DNA from: CAIWHR01 sp035541655
Lineage (GTDB): Bacteria; Pseudomonadota; Gammaproteobacteria; Burkholderiales; Casimicrobiaceae
NCBI GenBank assembly: GCA_035541655.1
Contig: DATKMY010000155.1
Coordinates: forward strand, 1-64,000
Direction: 5' to 3'
DNA length: 64,000 nt
How positions within the stretch are numbered: the stretch's first letter is position 1; each line of letters begins with the position of its first letter. Both the position numbers and the translations under genes were made by a program. Of the stretch, positions 50,792 to 60,064 are shown one piece after another. The notes under the pieces are model-generated. The model saw only the letters and a list, made by a program, of their open reading frames with translations, did no database searches and was not told where the DNA came from.

Positions 50792-51501
50792 GTGCCGCCC
50801 GACCGCCGCCGCCCGCTGCGCCGCCCGGGCAAGAGAGCGCCGCGTTCGGGTGGATCGACCGTCTGGGGCCGATGCGGCGCCTCCTGATCGCGTTCGCGAT
50901 CGGCATCGTCGCCTTCGCCGTGGAGCCCGAAGCGCTCTCGCCTCACACGCGGCTCGTCACAAGCTGGGACGCCGCAGCGCTCGTCTACCTCGCGCTCGCC
51001 TGGGCGATCATCGCCTTAGCCGATGCCAAATCGACACGCTCGCATGCGCTCATCCAGGATACGAGCGTCTTCATCATCTTCCTGTTCGTGCTGGTCGCCG
51101 CGTGTGCGAGCGTCGTGGCTATCGCGCTCGTCGTGGCCGCGATCAAGGATCTCTCGTCGTGGCCGAAGGCGTGGCATCTCGCGCTGACGGTGGTCGCGCT
51201 CACCTCATCCTGGGTGCTGATCCAGACCGTCTTCGCGTTCCACTACGCACGCCGCTACTACCGCGACGAGAAGCACAGCGCCGCGCAGGAGGGCGGCCTC
51301 GCGTTTCCCGGCGGAACCGCGCCCGACTACATGGACTTCGCGTACTACTCGTTCGTCGTCGGGATGACGTCGCAGGTGTCCGACGTCCAGGTGCTGTCGC
51401 CGAAGATGCGGCGGCTGACGCTCGCGCACGGCGTCCTCGCGTTCATCTTCAATATCGCCGTGCTGGCGCTTTCCATCAATATCATCGCGAGCGCGATCTA
51501 G
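50788..51501 (+). CDS. DUF1345 membrane protein
   Basis: A 237-residue integral membrane protein. After a proline-rich 20-residue head it has about six hydrophobic segments, with the family block HTRLVTSWDAAALVYLALAW, FHYARRYY and DYMDFAYYSFVVGMTSQVSDVQV (conserved core of DUF1345). Function unknown. Its ATG overlaps the Rieske-oxygenase stop as ATGA, so the two are translationally coupled. Confidence 0.85.
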   Translation: MSAARPPPPAAPPGQESAAFGWIDRLGPMRRLLIAFAIGIVAFAVEPEALSPHTRLVTSWDAAALVYLALAWAIIALADAKSTRSHALIQDTSVFIIFLFVLVAACASVVAIALVVAAIKDLSSWPKAWHLALTVVALTSSWVLIQTVFAFHYARRYYRDEKHSAAQEGGLAFPGGTAPDYMDFAYYSFVVGMTSQVSDVQVLSPKMRRLTLAHGVLAFIFNIAVLALSINIIASAI

Positions 51502-51526
51502 CCGTTCCGCCGAAAGACCACGTGCG

Positions 51527-51916
51527 CTACGAGCGCGAGCGCAGCATCCGGTCGAGGCTCCATTCGCCACCGCCCGCCGCCGACAGATAGAGATAGAGAA
51601 AACAGTACACCACCGCGAGCTCGCCCCGGTTCAGGATGGGCCAGAAGCCCTGCGGGGCATGCGCGATGAAGTAGGCGAACGCCGCGAACCCGGAGACGAC
51701 AAACGCAACGGGACGCGTAAACAAGCCGACCAGGATCAGCAGACCGCCGAAGAGCTCGATCACGCCGGCCAGCCCAAGCAGCGACATCAACTCGACCTGC
51801 TTGCCGCTCAACAGGCCGAAGAGCTTCTGCAACCCGTGGGGTATCAGCAGAAAGCCGAGGACGATACGCAGCACGCTCAACAGCTTGGGCGCCCAGATAT
51901 TTCCTGATTCGTTCAT
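51527..51916 (-). CDS. DoxX-family membrane protein
   Basis: A 129-residue protein with four helices. It shows VLRIVLGFLLIPHGLQKLFGL (typical DoxX opening), the ELFGGLLILVGLFTRPVAFVVSG middle block and an FLYLYLSAAGGGEWSLD end. DoxX proteins are linked to respiratory or oxidative-stress complexes; the function here is unknown. Last gene of the minus-strand transporter block (46 bp after the ATPase gene), but a separate promoter is possible. Confidence 0.85.
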   Translation of the reverse strand: MNESGNIWAPKLLSVLRIVLGFLLIPHGLQKLFGLLSGKQVELMSLLGLAGVIELFGGLLILVGLFTRPVAFVVSGFAAFAYFIAHAPQGFWPILNRGELAVVYCFLYLYLSAAGGGEWSLDRMLRSRS

Positions 51917-51962
51917 CGAGATACCGGTGGAGATTGGCCAAGGGGCGAGAATCGACCGAACG

Positions 51963-53036
<1,074 letters not shown>

Positions 53037-53053
53037 CGTGGACTCCTTGGGCC

Positions 53054-53896
53054 CTAGCTCTTGACCGCGCCAGCGGTCAGCCCGCCGACCATGTAGCGCT
53101 TGAACGTGTAGTAGATCGCCGCAGGCGGGATCGCATAGATCAGCCCGGTTGTCATCAGCAGCTCCCACGGCGAATCGTCGGCGGCGAGGAAGTTGCCGAG
53201 CGCGACGCCGAGCGTCACTTCGCGATCGTTCGACAATAGCAGGAACGCGTACAGGTACTCGTTCCACGCGAGCAGCAGCGCGTAGGTCCCGACCGCGACG
53301 AGAGACGGCGTCATCAGCGGCAGATAGACGAGGCGAAAGAGCTGGAGCGGAGAGGCGCCGTCGATCTTCGCCGCTTCGTCGAGCTCGAACGGAAGCTTGT
53401 CGGACGCCTGCTTCAACACCCAGATCGCATAGGGCGTGGCGATCGTCACCATCGCGAGGATCAGCGCCCACTGGTTGTTGAGGAGCCCGTAAATACCCAT
53501 GGTCTTGTACATCGGCACGGCGAGGAACGCCGCGGGGATGAAATAGGTGAAGAGCGCGAGGTTCATCGCGATGCGGCCGCCCTTGACCCGGAGCCGGCTG
53601 ATCGCGAACGCCGCGCCGGTGGCGACGACGAGCGTCAGCAGTCCCGCGAGCACCGCGATGAACAGCGAGTTCCACATCTGCAGCCAGAAATTGTTCAGGT
53701 AGTGATGCTCCTGGCGGAAGACGATCTCGAAATTGCGCAGCGTCGGCGAGTCGGGCCAGAGCTGCCCGCCCATCGCCTGGTCCTTCGGCGAGATCGCGAA
53801 CAGCAGCAGGTGGTAGATCGGCAGCAGCGTCCAGATCGCGAGCGGAATGCCGATCAGCAGCAGCTTCGCCTCCGTCGCGACGGCGCGCCACTTCAT
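53054..53896 (-). CDS. Carbohydrate ABC transporter permease (MalG/UgpE type)
   Basis: A 280-residue inner-membrane permease with six helices. The EAA-type loop that docks the ATPase is ELDEAAKIDGASPLQLFRLVYLPLM (about 180-205). TGAAFAISRLR and FIPAAFLAVPMYKTMG are typical of the MalG group. It pairs with the MalF-like permease upstream. An 82-bp gap with strong hairpins separates the two permease genes. Confidence 0.92.
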   Translation of the reverse strand: MKWRAVATEAKLLLIGIPLAIWTLLPIYHLLLFAISPKDQAMGGQLWPDSPTLRNFEIVFRQEHHYLNNFWLQMWNSLFIAVLAGLLTLVVATGAAFAISRLRVKGGRIAMNLALFTYFIPAAFLAVPMYKTMGIYGLLNNQWALILAMVTIATPYAIWVLKQASDKLPFELDEAAKIDGASPLQLFRLVYLPLMTPSLVAVGTYALLLAWNEYLYAFLLLSNDREVTLGVALGNFLAADDSPWELLMTTGLIYAIPPAAIYYTFKRYMVGGLTAGAVKS

Positions 53897-53945
53897 GGGG
53901 CGGCCTCCCGCCGGGCCGCCCCGAGGGGGGCCATTGGCGCCTCGG
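53897..53945. repeat. REP-like intercistronic hairpins
   Basis: A perfect 9-bp stem GGGGCGGCC (53897-53905) / GGCCGCCCC (53914-53922) starts one base beyond the permease ATG. It is followed by a CCGAGG/CCTCGG dyad near 53921-53945. Such GC hairpins in operon gaps commonly act as REP-type elements that stabilise upstream mRNA. No identical copy was noticed elsewhere in this window. Confidence 0.5.
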
Positions 53946-53978
53946 GGAGGCGGCGAACGCAGCGAGCTCCGGCGGGGA

Positions 53979-54857
53979 TCACTTCGACAGGCGCTTCATC
54001 ATGAAGTACACGAGCGGCAGCACCGCGGGCAGCGCGATGACGATCGCCGCCATCGACATGTCGACCTCGTCGAGGCGCAGATAGCGGATGCCCAGCGTCG
54101 CGAGCACGTGCGTGAGATCCGCGGGCCCGCCTCCGGTCAGCAGGTAGACGCTGTTGAAGTCGCCGAGCGTGAAGATCATCGACAGGATCGTGCACGTCAG
54201 GTAGAGGGTGCGCATCGCCGGCCACGTGATGTAGCGGAACTTCTGCCAGCCCGTCGCGCCGTCGACGGACGCCGCTTCGTAGTGCTCGGCCGGGATCGCG
54301 AGTCGGCCGGCGATCAGGATCAGCGTCCAGAAAGGCAGCGATTTCCAGATGTGTACGAGCATCGCCATTCCGAGAGCGATGTACGGGTCGTTGAGCCAGT
54401 TCGGTCCGTCCGCGCCGGTCAGCCTGAAGATCAGCGAGTTGACGAGCCCCCATTCGGGGTTGAGCATGAAGCGGATCGAAAGGATCGTCGGAATCGCCGG
54501 CACCGCCCACGGCAGGATGAAGATCAGCGACAGCCACTTGATCCAGGCGCGCTGGACGACGAAGAATCCCGAGAGCACCAGCGCGACCATCATCTTCAGG
54601 TTGATCGCAAGAATCAGGAACGCGAGTGTGTTGAATACCGACCGCAGGAACACGGGGTCGTCGATCAGCTTCTCGTAGCTCGCCGGATGGCGCGCGAGCC
54701 ACAACCCATAGCCGACCGGGAAGACCACGAACACGAGGAACACGAGCGCATACGGCGCGAGCAGCACGAACCCCCAGCGCTGCCACGGCGACAGCCGCTT
54801 GCGAGCCGGGCCGGTCGGCCCGACCGGTCGCTCGTCGGGGATTGCGAGCGTGGCCAT
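53979..54857 (-). CDS. Carbohydrate ABC transporter permease (MalF/UgpA type)
   Basis: A 292-residue six-helix permease. After a cytoplasmic N-terminal segment (about 30 residues, basic), LLAPYALVFLVFVVFPVGYGLWLA opens the membrane domain. The EAA loop is EHYEAASVDGATGWQKFRYITWPAM (about 195-220). It is the partner of the MalG-type permease. Between it and the binding-protein gene lies a 56-bp gap with a perfect 12-bp hairpin. Confidence 0.92.
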   Translation of the reverse strand: MATLAIPDERPVGPTGPARKRLSPWQRWGFVLLAPYALVFLVFVVFPVGYGLWLARHPASYEKLIDDPVFLRSVFNTLAFLILAINLKMMVALVLSGFFVVQRAWIKWLSLIFILPWAVPAIPTILSIRFMLNPEWGLVNSLIFRLTGADGPNWLNDPYIALGMAMLVHIWKSLPFWTLILIAGRLAIPAEHYEAASVDGATGWQKFRYITWPAMRTLYLTCTILSMIFTLGDFNSVYLLTGGGPADLTHVLATLGIRYLRLDEVDMSMAAIVIALPAVLPLVYFMMKRLSK

Positions 54858-54871
54858 GGAATAACGGTGAA

Positions 54872-54903
54872 AACGACGCCGCGAGCGTTGCCGCGGCGTC
54901 GTT
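54872..54903 (-). terminator. Strong hairpin between binding-protein and permease genes
   Basis: AACGACGCCGCG (54872-54883) and CGCGGCGTCGTT (54892-54903) form a perfect 12-bp stem with an 8-base loop. On the minus strand it is followed by a short TTTT (the last two T bases in the stem), 14 bp before the permease start. Position between a binding-protein gene and its permeases fits a partial terminator or RNA-stabilising element that keeps the binding protein in excess. Confidence 0.6.
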
Positions 54904-54913
54904 CGTGTTAACG

Positions 54914-56290
54914 CTATCCGGCTACTTGTTTGATGCGGACGATCATCTCGTCCACTGCTTTGTCGACCGGAATCTTGTCGTTGACGACTCGGTTCATCGC
55001 CTTCGCCCAGACATTCTCGTTGTTGAGGATCGTGAACTTGTAGTTCTTCGTGAATTCGAACGTGACCGTTCCGGCGTTGAACTGGTTGTACACGGCCTTA
55101 CGATGCGGATCGCCCTGCCAGAACGGGCTCTTCGCGCCGGAGACCGTGACCGGGTACCAGCGGCCGAGCGCGCCCTCGACATAAGGCTGCAGGTTCTCGT
55201 CCTGCATCAGGAATTGCACGAACTCCTTTGCACGTCGCTTGTTCTTCGCGCCCTCGAAGATCACGCCCACCTTCACCGCGGCGCGGTAGACCATCTTGGA
55301 GCCGTCGGGCTTGTTCGGGAACCCGGCAGTTGCGATCAGCTCTTCGTAGTTCTTCTTCGCCTGCGCACGCTGCTCCGGCGACAACGTCTCGTTGTTGGCG
55401 TCGTCGAGCCACTTCGCGGCGATCGAGATCGTCGCGTTGTGCGTCATCACGGTCGTCTTGTTGTGGAACGCCACGTTGTTGTCCGGGTCTTTCCACGACG
55501 TCGACGACGGCGGCGTGCAGCCCTTCGTGTAGACGCTCGTATAGTCGCGAAGCGCGTTGACGAGTCCCTGCTTGACCTTCGGGTCGTCGACCAGGAGCTT
55601 GCCGTTGTCGTCGACCAGCTTGACGTTGTACGCGTCCGCGAACGTCAGGAACGAATAGAACGAGTCGCTCGAATCGACACCCATCGGCTGGCCGATGCCA
55701 TACGTCCGCTTGCCGGTGGCTTTCCTGTGCGCGGGCTGCACCTTGTCGCACCAGAAGTCCCAGTACGCCTTCCATTGCGTGGGGATATCGGATTCCTTGA
55801 AGCCCGCCTCCGCGAGCATGTCCTTCCAGTACTGGATGTGCATCGTCTGCTGCTTCAGCGGAAACGCGTAGTACGCCTTCTTCTTGGTCTTGTCGTTGTA
55901 CAGATACGTCGTCTCGATCGTGTTCTTGAGGAACTTGTCCTTCATCGGCGCCATGATGTCGGAGATGTCCTCGAGCTTGCCGTCGAACGCCCACTTGCCG
56001 GCGACCTGGAAGTCGTAGACGTCGGCGTAGGCGACGTCAGGCGGCGTGCCGGCGTCGAGCGCCGCGACGGTCTTCGGGATCATGTCCTGCACCGGGTATT
56101 GCGAGAGCTCGACCTTGACGCCCGTCTTGTCCTCGTACTTCTTGATGGTGGCGTACAGCGCGTCGTCCTCGGACTTGTAGAAACCCTTCACCCACCAGAC
56201 GACGAGCTTCTCCTGCGCGAGCGCGTGCGTCGAGGCGATGAGCGCCGATGCCGCGAAGAGCGCGGCGCCCAGTTTCGAGACCAATTTCAT
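54914..56290 (-). CDS. ABC transporter extracellular solute-binding protein (sugar type)
   Basis: A 458-residue periplasmic binding protein, signal peptide ending near THALAQE (about residue 26). The start at 56290 follows an AGGAGGAGG site and gives MKLVSKLGAA; an in-frame start at 56395 is rejected. It opens KLVVWWVKGFYKSEDDAL and holds KKYEDKTGVKVELSQY, typical of family-1 sugar binders. No sugar can be assigned from sequence. It is the first transporter gene after the dehydratase-family gene in this unit. Confidence 0.92.
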   Translation of the reverse strand: MKLVSKLGAALFAASALIASTHALAQEKLVVWWVKGFYKSEDDALYATIKKYEDKTGVKVELSQYPVQDMIPKTVAALDAGTPPDVAYADVYDFQVAGKWAFDGKLEDISDIMAPMKDKFLKNTIETTYLYNDKTKKKAYYAFPLKQQTMHIQYWKDMLAEAGFKESDIPTQWKAYWDFWCDKVQPAHRKATGKRTYGIGQPMGVDSSDSFYSFLTFADAYNVKLVDDNGKLLVDDPKVKQGLVNALRDYTSVYTKGCTPPSSTSWKDPDNNVAFHNKTTVMTHNATISIAAKWLDDANNETLSPEQRAQAKKNYEELIATAGFPNKPDGSKMVYRAAVKVGVIFEGAKNKRRAKEFVQFLMQDENLQPYVEGALGRWYPVTVSGAKSPFWQGDPHRKAVYNQFNAGTVTFEFTKNYKFTILNNENVWAKAMNRVVNDKIPVDKAVDEMIVRIKQVAG

Positions 56291-56401
56291 GAGACCTCCT
56301 CCTGTCGGATCGTGCTGCACTCGTTCGGCGTCGTCGCCGCGCTTCCCCGCCTCGCCCCGGAGCGTAAGGGGGCGGGCTTGGGGTGTCAACCGCACGTGCG
56401 G

Positions 56402-57937
56402 CTACATCACGGCGCCCACGTACCACGGCACGAACTCGCTCTGGCCGTAGCCGTGCCGCTCGCTCTTGCTCTTCGTGCCCGACGCCGTGTCGAGCATCAG
56501 ACGGAAGAGCCTCTTGGCGATCTCGTCGACGCTCGCCGTGCCGTCGGCGATCTCCCCGCAGTTCAAGTCGATGTCCTCTTCCTGCTTCGCCCACAGCGCG
56601 CTGTTCGTCGAGAGCTTGAGCGATGGCGAGGGTGCGCAGCCGTACGCGGAACCCCGTCCCGTCGTGAAAACGATCATGTTCGCGCCGCCGGCGACCTGCC
56701 CCGTCGCCGACACGGGGTCGTACCCGGGCGTATCCATGTAGACGAAGCCCTTCGCCGTCACCGGTTCGGCGTACTCGTAGACGTCGACGAGGTTCGTCGT
56801 CCCGCCCTTGGCCACGGCACCCAGCGATTTCTCGAGGATGGTCGTGAGGCCGCCCGCCTTGTTCCCCGGCGACGGGTTGTTGTTCATCTCGCCGCGCTCG
56901 CGCTGGGTGTAGTCCTCCCACCACTTGATACGCGCGATCAATTTCTCGCCGACTGCGCGCGAGACCGCGCGGCGCGTGAGCAGGTGCTCGGCGCCGTAGA
57001 TCTCCGGCGTCTCCGACAGGATCGCCGTGCCGCCGTGGCGAACCAGCAGATCGACGGCGGCGCCGAGCGCCGGATTGGCGGTGATCCCCGAGTAGCCGTC
57101 GGAGCCGCCGCACTGCAGCCCGACGGTGATGTGCGAGGCGGGCACGCGCTCGCGCGTGACGCGATTCGCATGGGGGAGCATCTCGCGTACGATGCCGATG
57201 CCGTGGGCGATCGTCTTCGCGGTGCCGCCGGTGTCCTGGATGCTGAACGTGCGCAACAGCGGGCCCTCCTTCAGGTTCTGGGCGCCGAGGAGCGAGCTGA
57301 TCTGGTTCGCCTCGCAACCCAGGCCGACGACGAGCACGCCCGCGAAGTTCGCGTGCCGCGCATAGCCGCCGAGCGTGCGGCGCAAGAGAGTCATGCCGTC
57401 GCCGTGGGTGTCCATCCCGCAGCCCGAGCCGTGCGTCAGCGCGACGACGCCGTCGACGTTCGCGTACTTCTCACCGCCGGCTGCGAGCGCTTCGCCGCGG
57501 AAGTGATCGGCGATGCCGCGAACGACGGTGGCCGAGCAATTGACCGTGGAGAGCAGGCCGATGTAGTTGCGCGTGGCCACGCGTCCGTCCGGCCGGACGA
57601 TGCCCATGAACGTCGCCGGCGGATCGACGTAGCGCGTCGGCTTGGCGTCGACGCCGTACGCATAATCGCGCTCGAACTCGCCCATCGCGAGGTTGTGCAG
57701 GTGGACGTGCTCCCCCGGCGCGATGTCGCGCGATGCGAAGCCGATGATCTGGTTGTAGCGGCGAACGGGCGAACCGGCGCTGATCGAGCGGGTGGCGACC
57801 TTGTGGCCCGGCGGAACGAGGCCGGACACGGTCACGCGCTCCTCGGCGAGCAGCGTCCCGCCGACCAACTGCGTGCGCGCGATGACGACGTCATCGTTCG
57901 GATTCAAACGAATCGTGAGCGAAGTGCGTGTGAGCAT
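56402..57937 (-). CDS. UxaA-family sugar-acid dehydratase (SAF + altronate dehydratase domain)
   Basis: A 511-residue protein. Residues 1-80 form a SAF domain (LNPNDDVVIA, then APGEHVHLHNLAM). The remainder is the UxaA/GarD catalytic region with cysteine-containing family segments VNCSATVV, THGSGCGMD, VGLGCEANQI and GLQCGGSDGYSG, followed by NPSPGNKAGGLTTILEKSLGA. Known relatives dehydrate altronate or galactarate with iron. GGAGCATCGAC precedes ATG 57937. Flanked by a dehydrogenase and an importer, it probably dehydrates a sugar acid; which one is unknown. Confidence 0.9.
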   Translation of the reverse strand: MLTRTSLTIRLNPNDDVVIARTQLVGGTLLAEERVTVSGLVPPGHKVATRSISAGSPVRRYNQIIGFASRDIAPGEHVHLHNLAMGEFERDYAYGVDAKPTRYVDPPATFMGIVRPDGRVATRNYIGLLSTVNCSATVVRGIADHFRGEALAAGGEKYANVDGVVALTHGSGCGMDTHGDGMTLLRRTLGGYARHANFAGVLVVGLGCEANQISSLLGAQNLKEGPLLRTFSIQDTGGTAKTIAHGIGIVREMLPHANRVTRERVPASHITVGLQCGGSDGYSGITANPALGAAVDLLVRHGGTAILSETPEIYGAEHLLTRRAVSRAVGEKLIARIKWWEDYTQRERGEMNNNPSPGNKAGGLTTILEKSLGAVAKGGTTNLVDVYEYAEPVTAKGFVYMDTPGYDPVSATGQVAGGANMIVFTTGRGSAYGCAPSPSLKLSTNSALWAKQEEDIDLNCGEIADGTASVDEIAKRLFRLMLDTASGTKSKSERHGYGQSEFVPWYVGAVM

Positions 57938-58002
57938 GTCGATGCTCCTTTCGTGCCTATCGTTATCGTAGATGCAGGCGACGACGCGCAGTCCGTCGTC
58001 GG

Positions 58003-59028
58003 TTACGCGTAAACGACCTGGACTTTGGTGCTCTGCGTCTTGTCCTTCGCGAGCTCGAACGCCTTGACGGCGTCGCGCAGCGGGAACTGCCCGCTGATCA
58101 GCGGCCGGACGTCGACACGGCGCGTCGACAGATACGAGACCGCCCAGTCGAACTCGATCCCCCAGCGGAACGCGCCGCAAAGATCGAGCTCCTTCGCCAT
58201 CAGCTCGTTGACGACGAAGGGGAGCGGCTCGTGCGGCAGCGTGCCGACCTGGACGATGCGCGCGCCCTTCTTCGCCGCGCCGACGCAAGCTTTGAGCGCG
58301 GCGAAGCTTCCCGACACTTCGAAGGCGACGTCGAATTGCGGCGAGGCGAACGCTTCGGGCTCGCGATCGGCGCGGATCACGCGATCGGCGCCGACGTCGC
58401 GCGCCTGCTCGAGGGGCCGCTCGAGGATGTCGCTCACGGTGACCTTCGCCGCGCCGCCGAGCCGCGCCGCCATCACGGCGAGACAGCCTATCGTGCCCGC
58501 GCCGGTGATCAGCACCGACTTGCCGAGGAGATCGCCGGCGCGATGGACCGCGTGCAGCGCTACCGCCAGCGGCTCGGCGAATGCAATCTCGCCGAGCGAC
58601 ACATCGCTCGAGACCGGGTAGCACTGCCGCTCGCCCATCACGAAATATTCCTGGAACATGCCCTGGACATGCGGGAAGAGACTGGCGCTGCCGAGGAACT
58701 TCATGTTCGTGCAAAGCTGCTCGCGACCCTCGCGGCAGTAGTCGCAACGGCCGCAGGCGTGCGAAGGGCTCACCGCGATCTTGTCGCCTTCCCTGACGCG
58801 CGTGACGCCCGCCCCGACGCGCGCGACGACGCCCGAGGCTTCGTGTCCGGGGATCAGCGGCTCGCGGATCACGAAGCTGCCGTTGCGGCCCTCGAAGTAG
58901 TAGTGGAGGTCCGAGCCGCAGATGCCGCCCGCGCCGAGGCGCACCAGCACCTCTCCGGCACCGACGGGAGGCACTTCGGCGGTCTCGATTCGCAGGTCCT
59001 CCTTCGCGTGGATCGTGCATGCCAGCAT
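58003..59028 (-). CDS. Zinc alcohol dehydrogenase, L-idonate 5-dehydrogenase-like
   Basis: A 341-residue medium-chain dehydrogenase. Catalytic zinc ligands are Cys 37 (GICGSDLHYY) and His 62/Glu 63 (IPGHEASG); structural zinc cysteines are 92, 95, 98 and 106. A Rossmann motif GAGTIGCLAV follows. The Y-Y-F-E-G and sugar-alcohol-like context resemble IdnD, oxidising idonate to 5-keto-gluconate, though other sugar acids or alcohols are possible. Between the regulator and the dehydratase gene in one strand-block. Confidence 0.88.
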   Translation of the reverse strand: MLACTIHAKEDLRIETAEVPPVGAGEVLVRLGAGGICGSDLHYYFEGRNGSFVIREPLIPGHEASGVVARVGAGVTRVREGDKIAVSPSHACGRCDYCREGREQLCTNMKFLGSASLFPHVQGMFQEYFVMGERQCYPVSSDVSLGEIAFAEPLAVALHAVHRAGDLLGKSVLITGAGTIGCLAVMAARLGGAAKVTVSDILERPLEQARDVGADRVIRADREPEAFASPQFDVAFEVSGSFAALKACVGAAKKGARIVQVGTLPHEPLPFVVNELMAKELDLCGAFRWGIEFDWAVSYLSTRRVDVRPLISGQFPLRDAVKAFELAKDKTQSTKVQVVYA

Positions 59029-59060
59029 GATTTTTCGCTCCTGATGAATCCGGCGGTGGA

Positions 59061-59771
59061 TCAGTGCAGGCTGTCCCAGCCCGTCGAGAATCGCTTGTAG
59101 GCCTGCGTGAGGTGGCGTTGCATTGCGCCGCGCGCACCGGCGGCGTCGTGCGCGGCGATCGCAGCGAGTATCGCGCGGTGCTCGGTCATCGCCGCGACCC
59201 AGAGCGACGGCGAGTCGTAGTGATGCTCGAGCTGTTTGTACAAGGGTCCCGTGCGCTCCTCCCACAGCATCTTGACGACGGCAACGAGCGCGCCGTTTCC
59301 CGTAGCCTCTGCGATCCGGATGTGGAAGAGCTGATCCCCGGCGAGCGGCTGCGTGTGCGCGTCGAACTCGCGCTGCATGAGTGCCGCGGCATCCTCGATC
59401 GCTGCGATCTGCGCCTTTTTCGCCGACTTCGCGGCGAGCGCCGCGCATTCCGCCTCGATCACGTGCCGCGCGCGCAGCAGTTCGAACGGCCCGGCCGCAG
59501 CATGGACTGCAGCGGCCTCGCTGTCGGCGCGCGCTGCCGCCGCGCGCTGTACGTAGATGCCGGAACCGATCCGCACCTCGACCAGCCCCTCGACTTCGAG
59601 CGCGATAAGCGCCTCGCGGACCGACGGCCGGGAAACGCCGAGCTGCTTTGCGAGATCCCGCTCGGGCGGCAAACGCGACCCCGGCGCGTACTCGCCGGAG
59701 CGGATGAGGCCACGGATCTGCTCGGCGATCTGGCGATAGAGCCGGCGGGGCTCGATGCTCTGGAACGGCAT
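59061..59771 (-). CDS. GntR/FadR-family transcriptional regulator (FCD domain)
   Basis: A 236-residue repressor-type regulator. The N-terminal winged helix has YRQIAEQIRGLIRSGEYAPGSRLPPERDLAKQLGVSRPSVREAL (split motifs), a textbook FadR-group HTH. The C-terminal FCD domain has the metal or ligand helix pattern around HVIEAECAALAAKSA. It is the first gene of the leftward operon with dehydrogenase, dehydratase and transporter. A TGGTATTACCA palindrome about 140 bp upstream is a likely operator; the effector is probably a sugar-acid intermediate. Confidence 0.92.
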   Translation of the reverse strand: MPFQSIEPRRLYRQIAEQIRGLIRSGEYAPGSRLPPERDLAKQLGVSRPSVREALIALEVEGLVEVRIGSGIYVQRAAAARADSEAAAVHAAAGPFELLRARHVIEAECAALAAKSAKKAQIAAIEDAAALMQREFDAHTQPLAGDQLFHIRIAEATGNGALVAVVKMLWEERTGPLYKQLEHHYDSPSLWVAAMTEHRAILAAIAAHDAAGARGAMQRHLTQAYKRFSTGWDSLH

Positions 59772-59811
59772 GGGCTGGCGGGCGGGATGCGCCTTCGTGG
59801 AAGGGGCGGCG

Positions 59812-59849
59812 CGCCTACGGGGAACGGGGTCGCCTACGGGGAACGGGCT
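59812..59849. repeat. 19-bp tandem direct repeat upstream of the GntR-family gene
   Basis: CGCCTACGGGGAACGGG occurs at 59812-59828 and 59831-59847 with a 19-bp period. It lies between the regulator start and its putative operator. It may be a duplication without function, or a spacing element in the leader. Confidence 0.8.
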
Positions 59850-59908
59850 CGGATCGTCGCGAAGGCGCGTGTTTGGAAGCCTAGCCTGCCACCTCGCAAC
59901 TGGTCAAG

Positions 59909-59919
59909 TGGTATTACCA
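59909..59919. promoter_or_regulatory. Putative FadR/GntR-type operator
   Basis: TGGTATTACCA is a perfect 11-bp palindrome around a central T. It matches the T-G-G-T-N3-A-C-C-A core bound by FCD-type GntR regulators such as LldR and PdhR. It is about 138 bp upstream of the local GntR-family gene, in the 293-bp gap before the PcaDC gene. Autoregulation and control of the leftward operon are the natural reading. I saw no second copy near the SDR or FAH genes. Confidence 0.6.
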
Positions 59920-60064
59920 ATTGGAGCCGACCTCGATGGCGCTCGGCGAGCCGCGGATCCTCGGCCAGATGAAGGACGCGGCGCGTCATGCCGAAACGGC
60001 GGGCGGGGTCGCTGCCGACGCCATCCCGGGTCAGGGCTCATCGAGTACCCACCGGCCTCAGGGC

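Noticed and set aside
54842..58012. 1056-codon open frame on the plus strand
   Set aside because: It lies opposite the binding-protein and dehydratase genes, which have full domain matches and signal/RBS features; the long frame reflects high GC in third positions.
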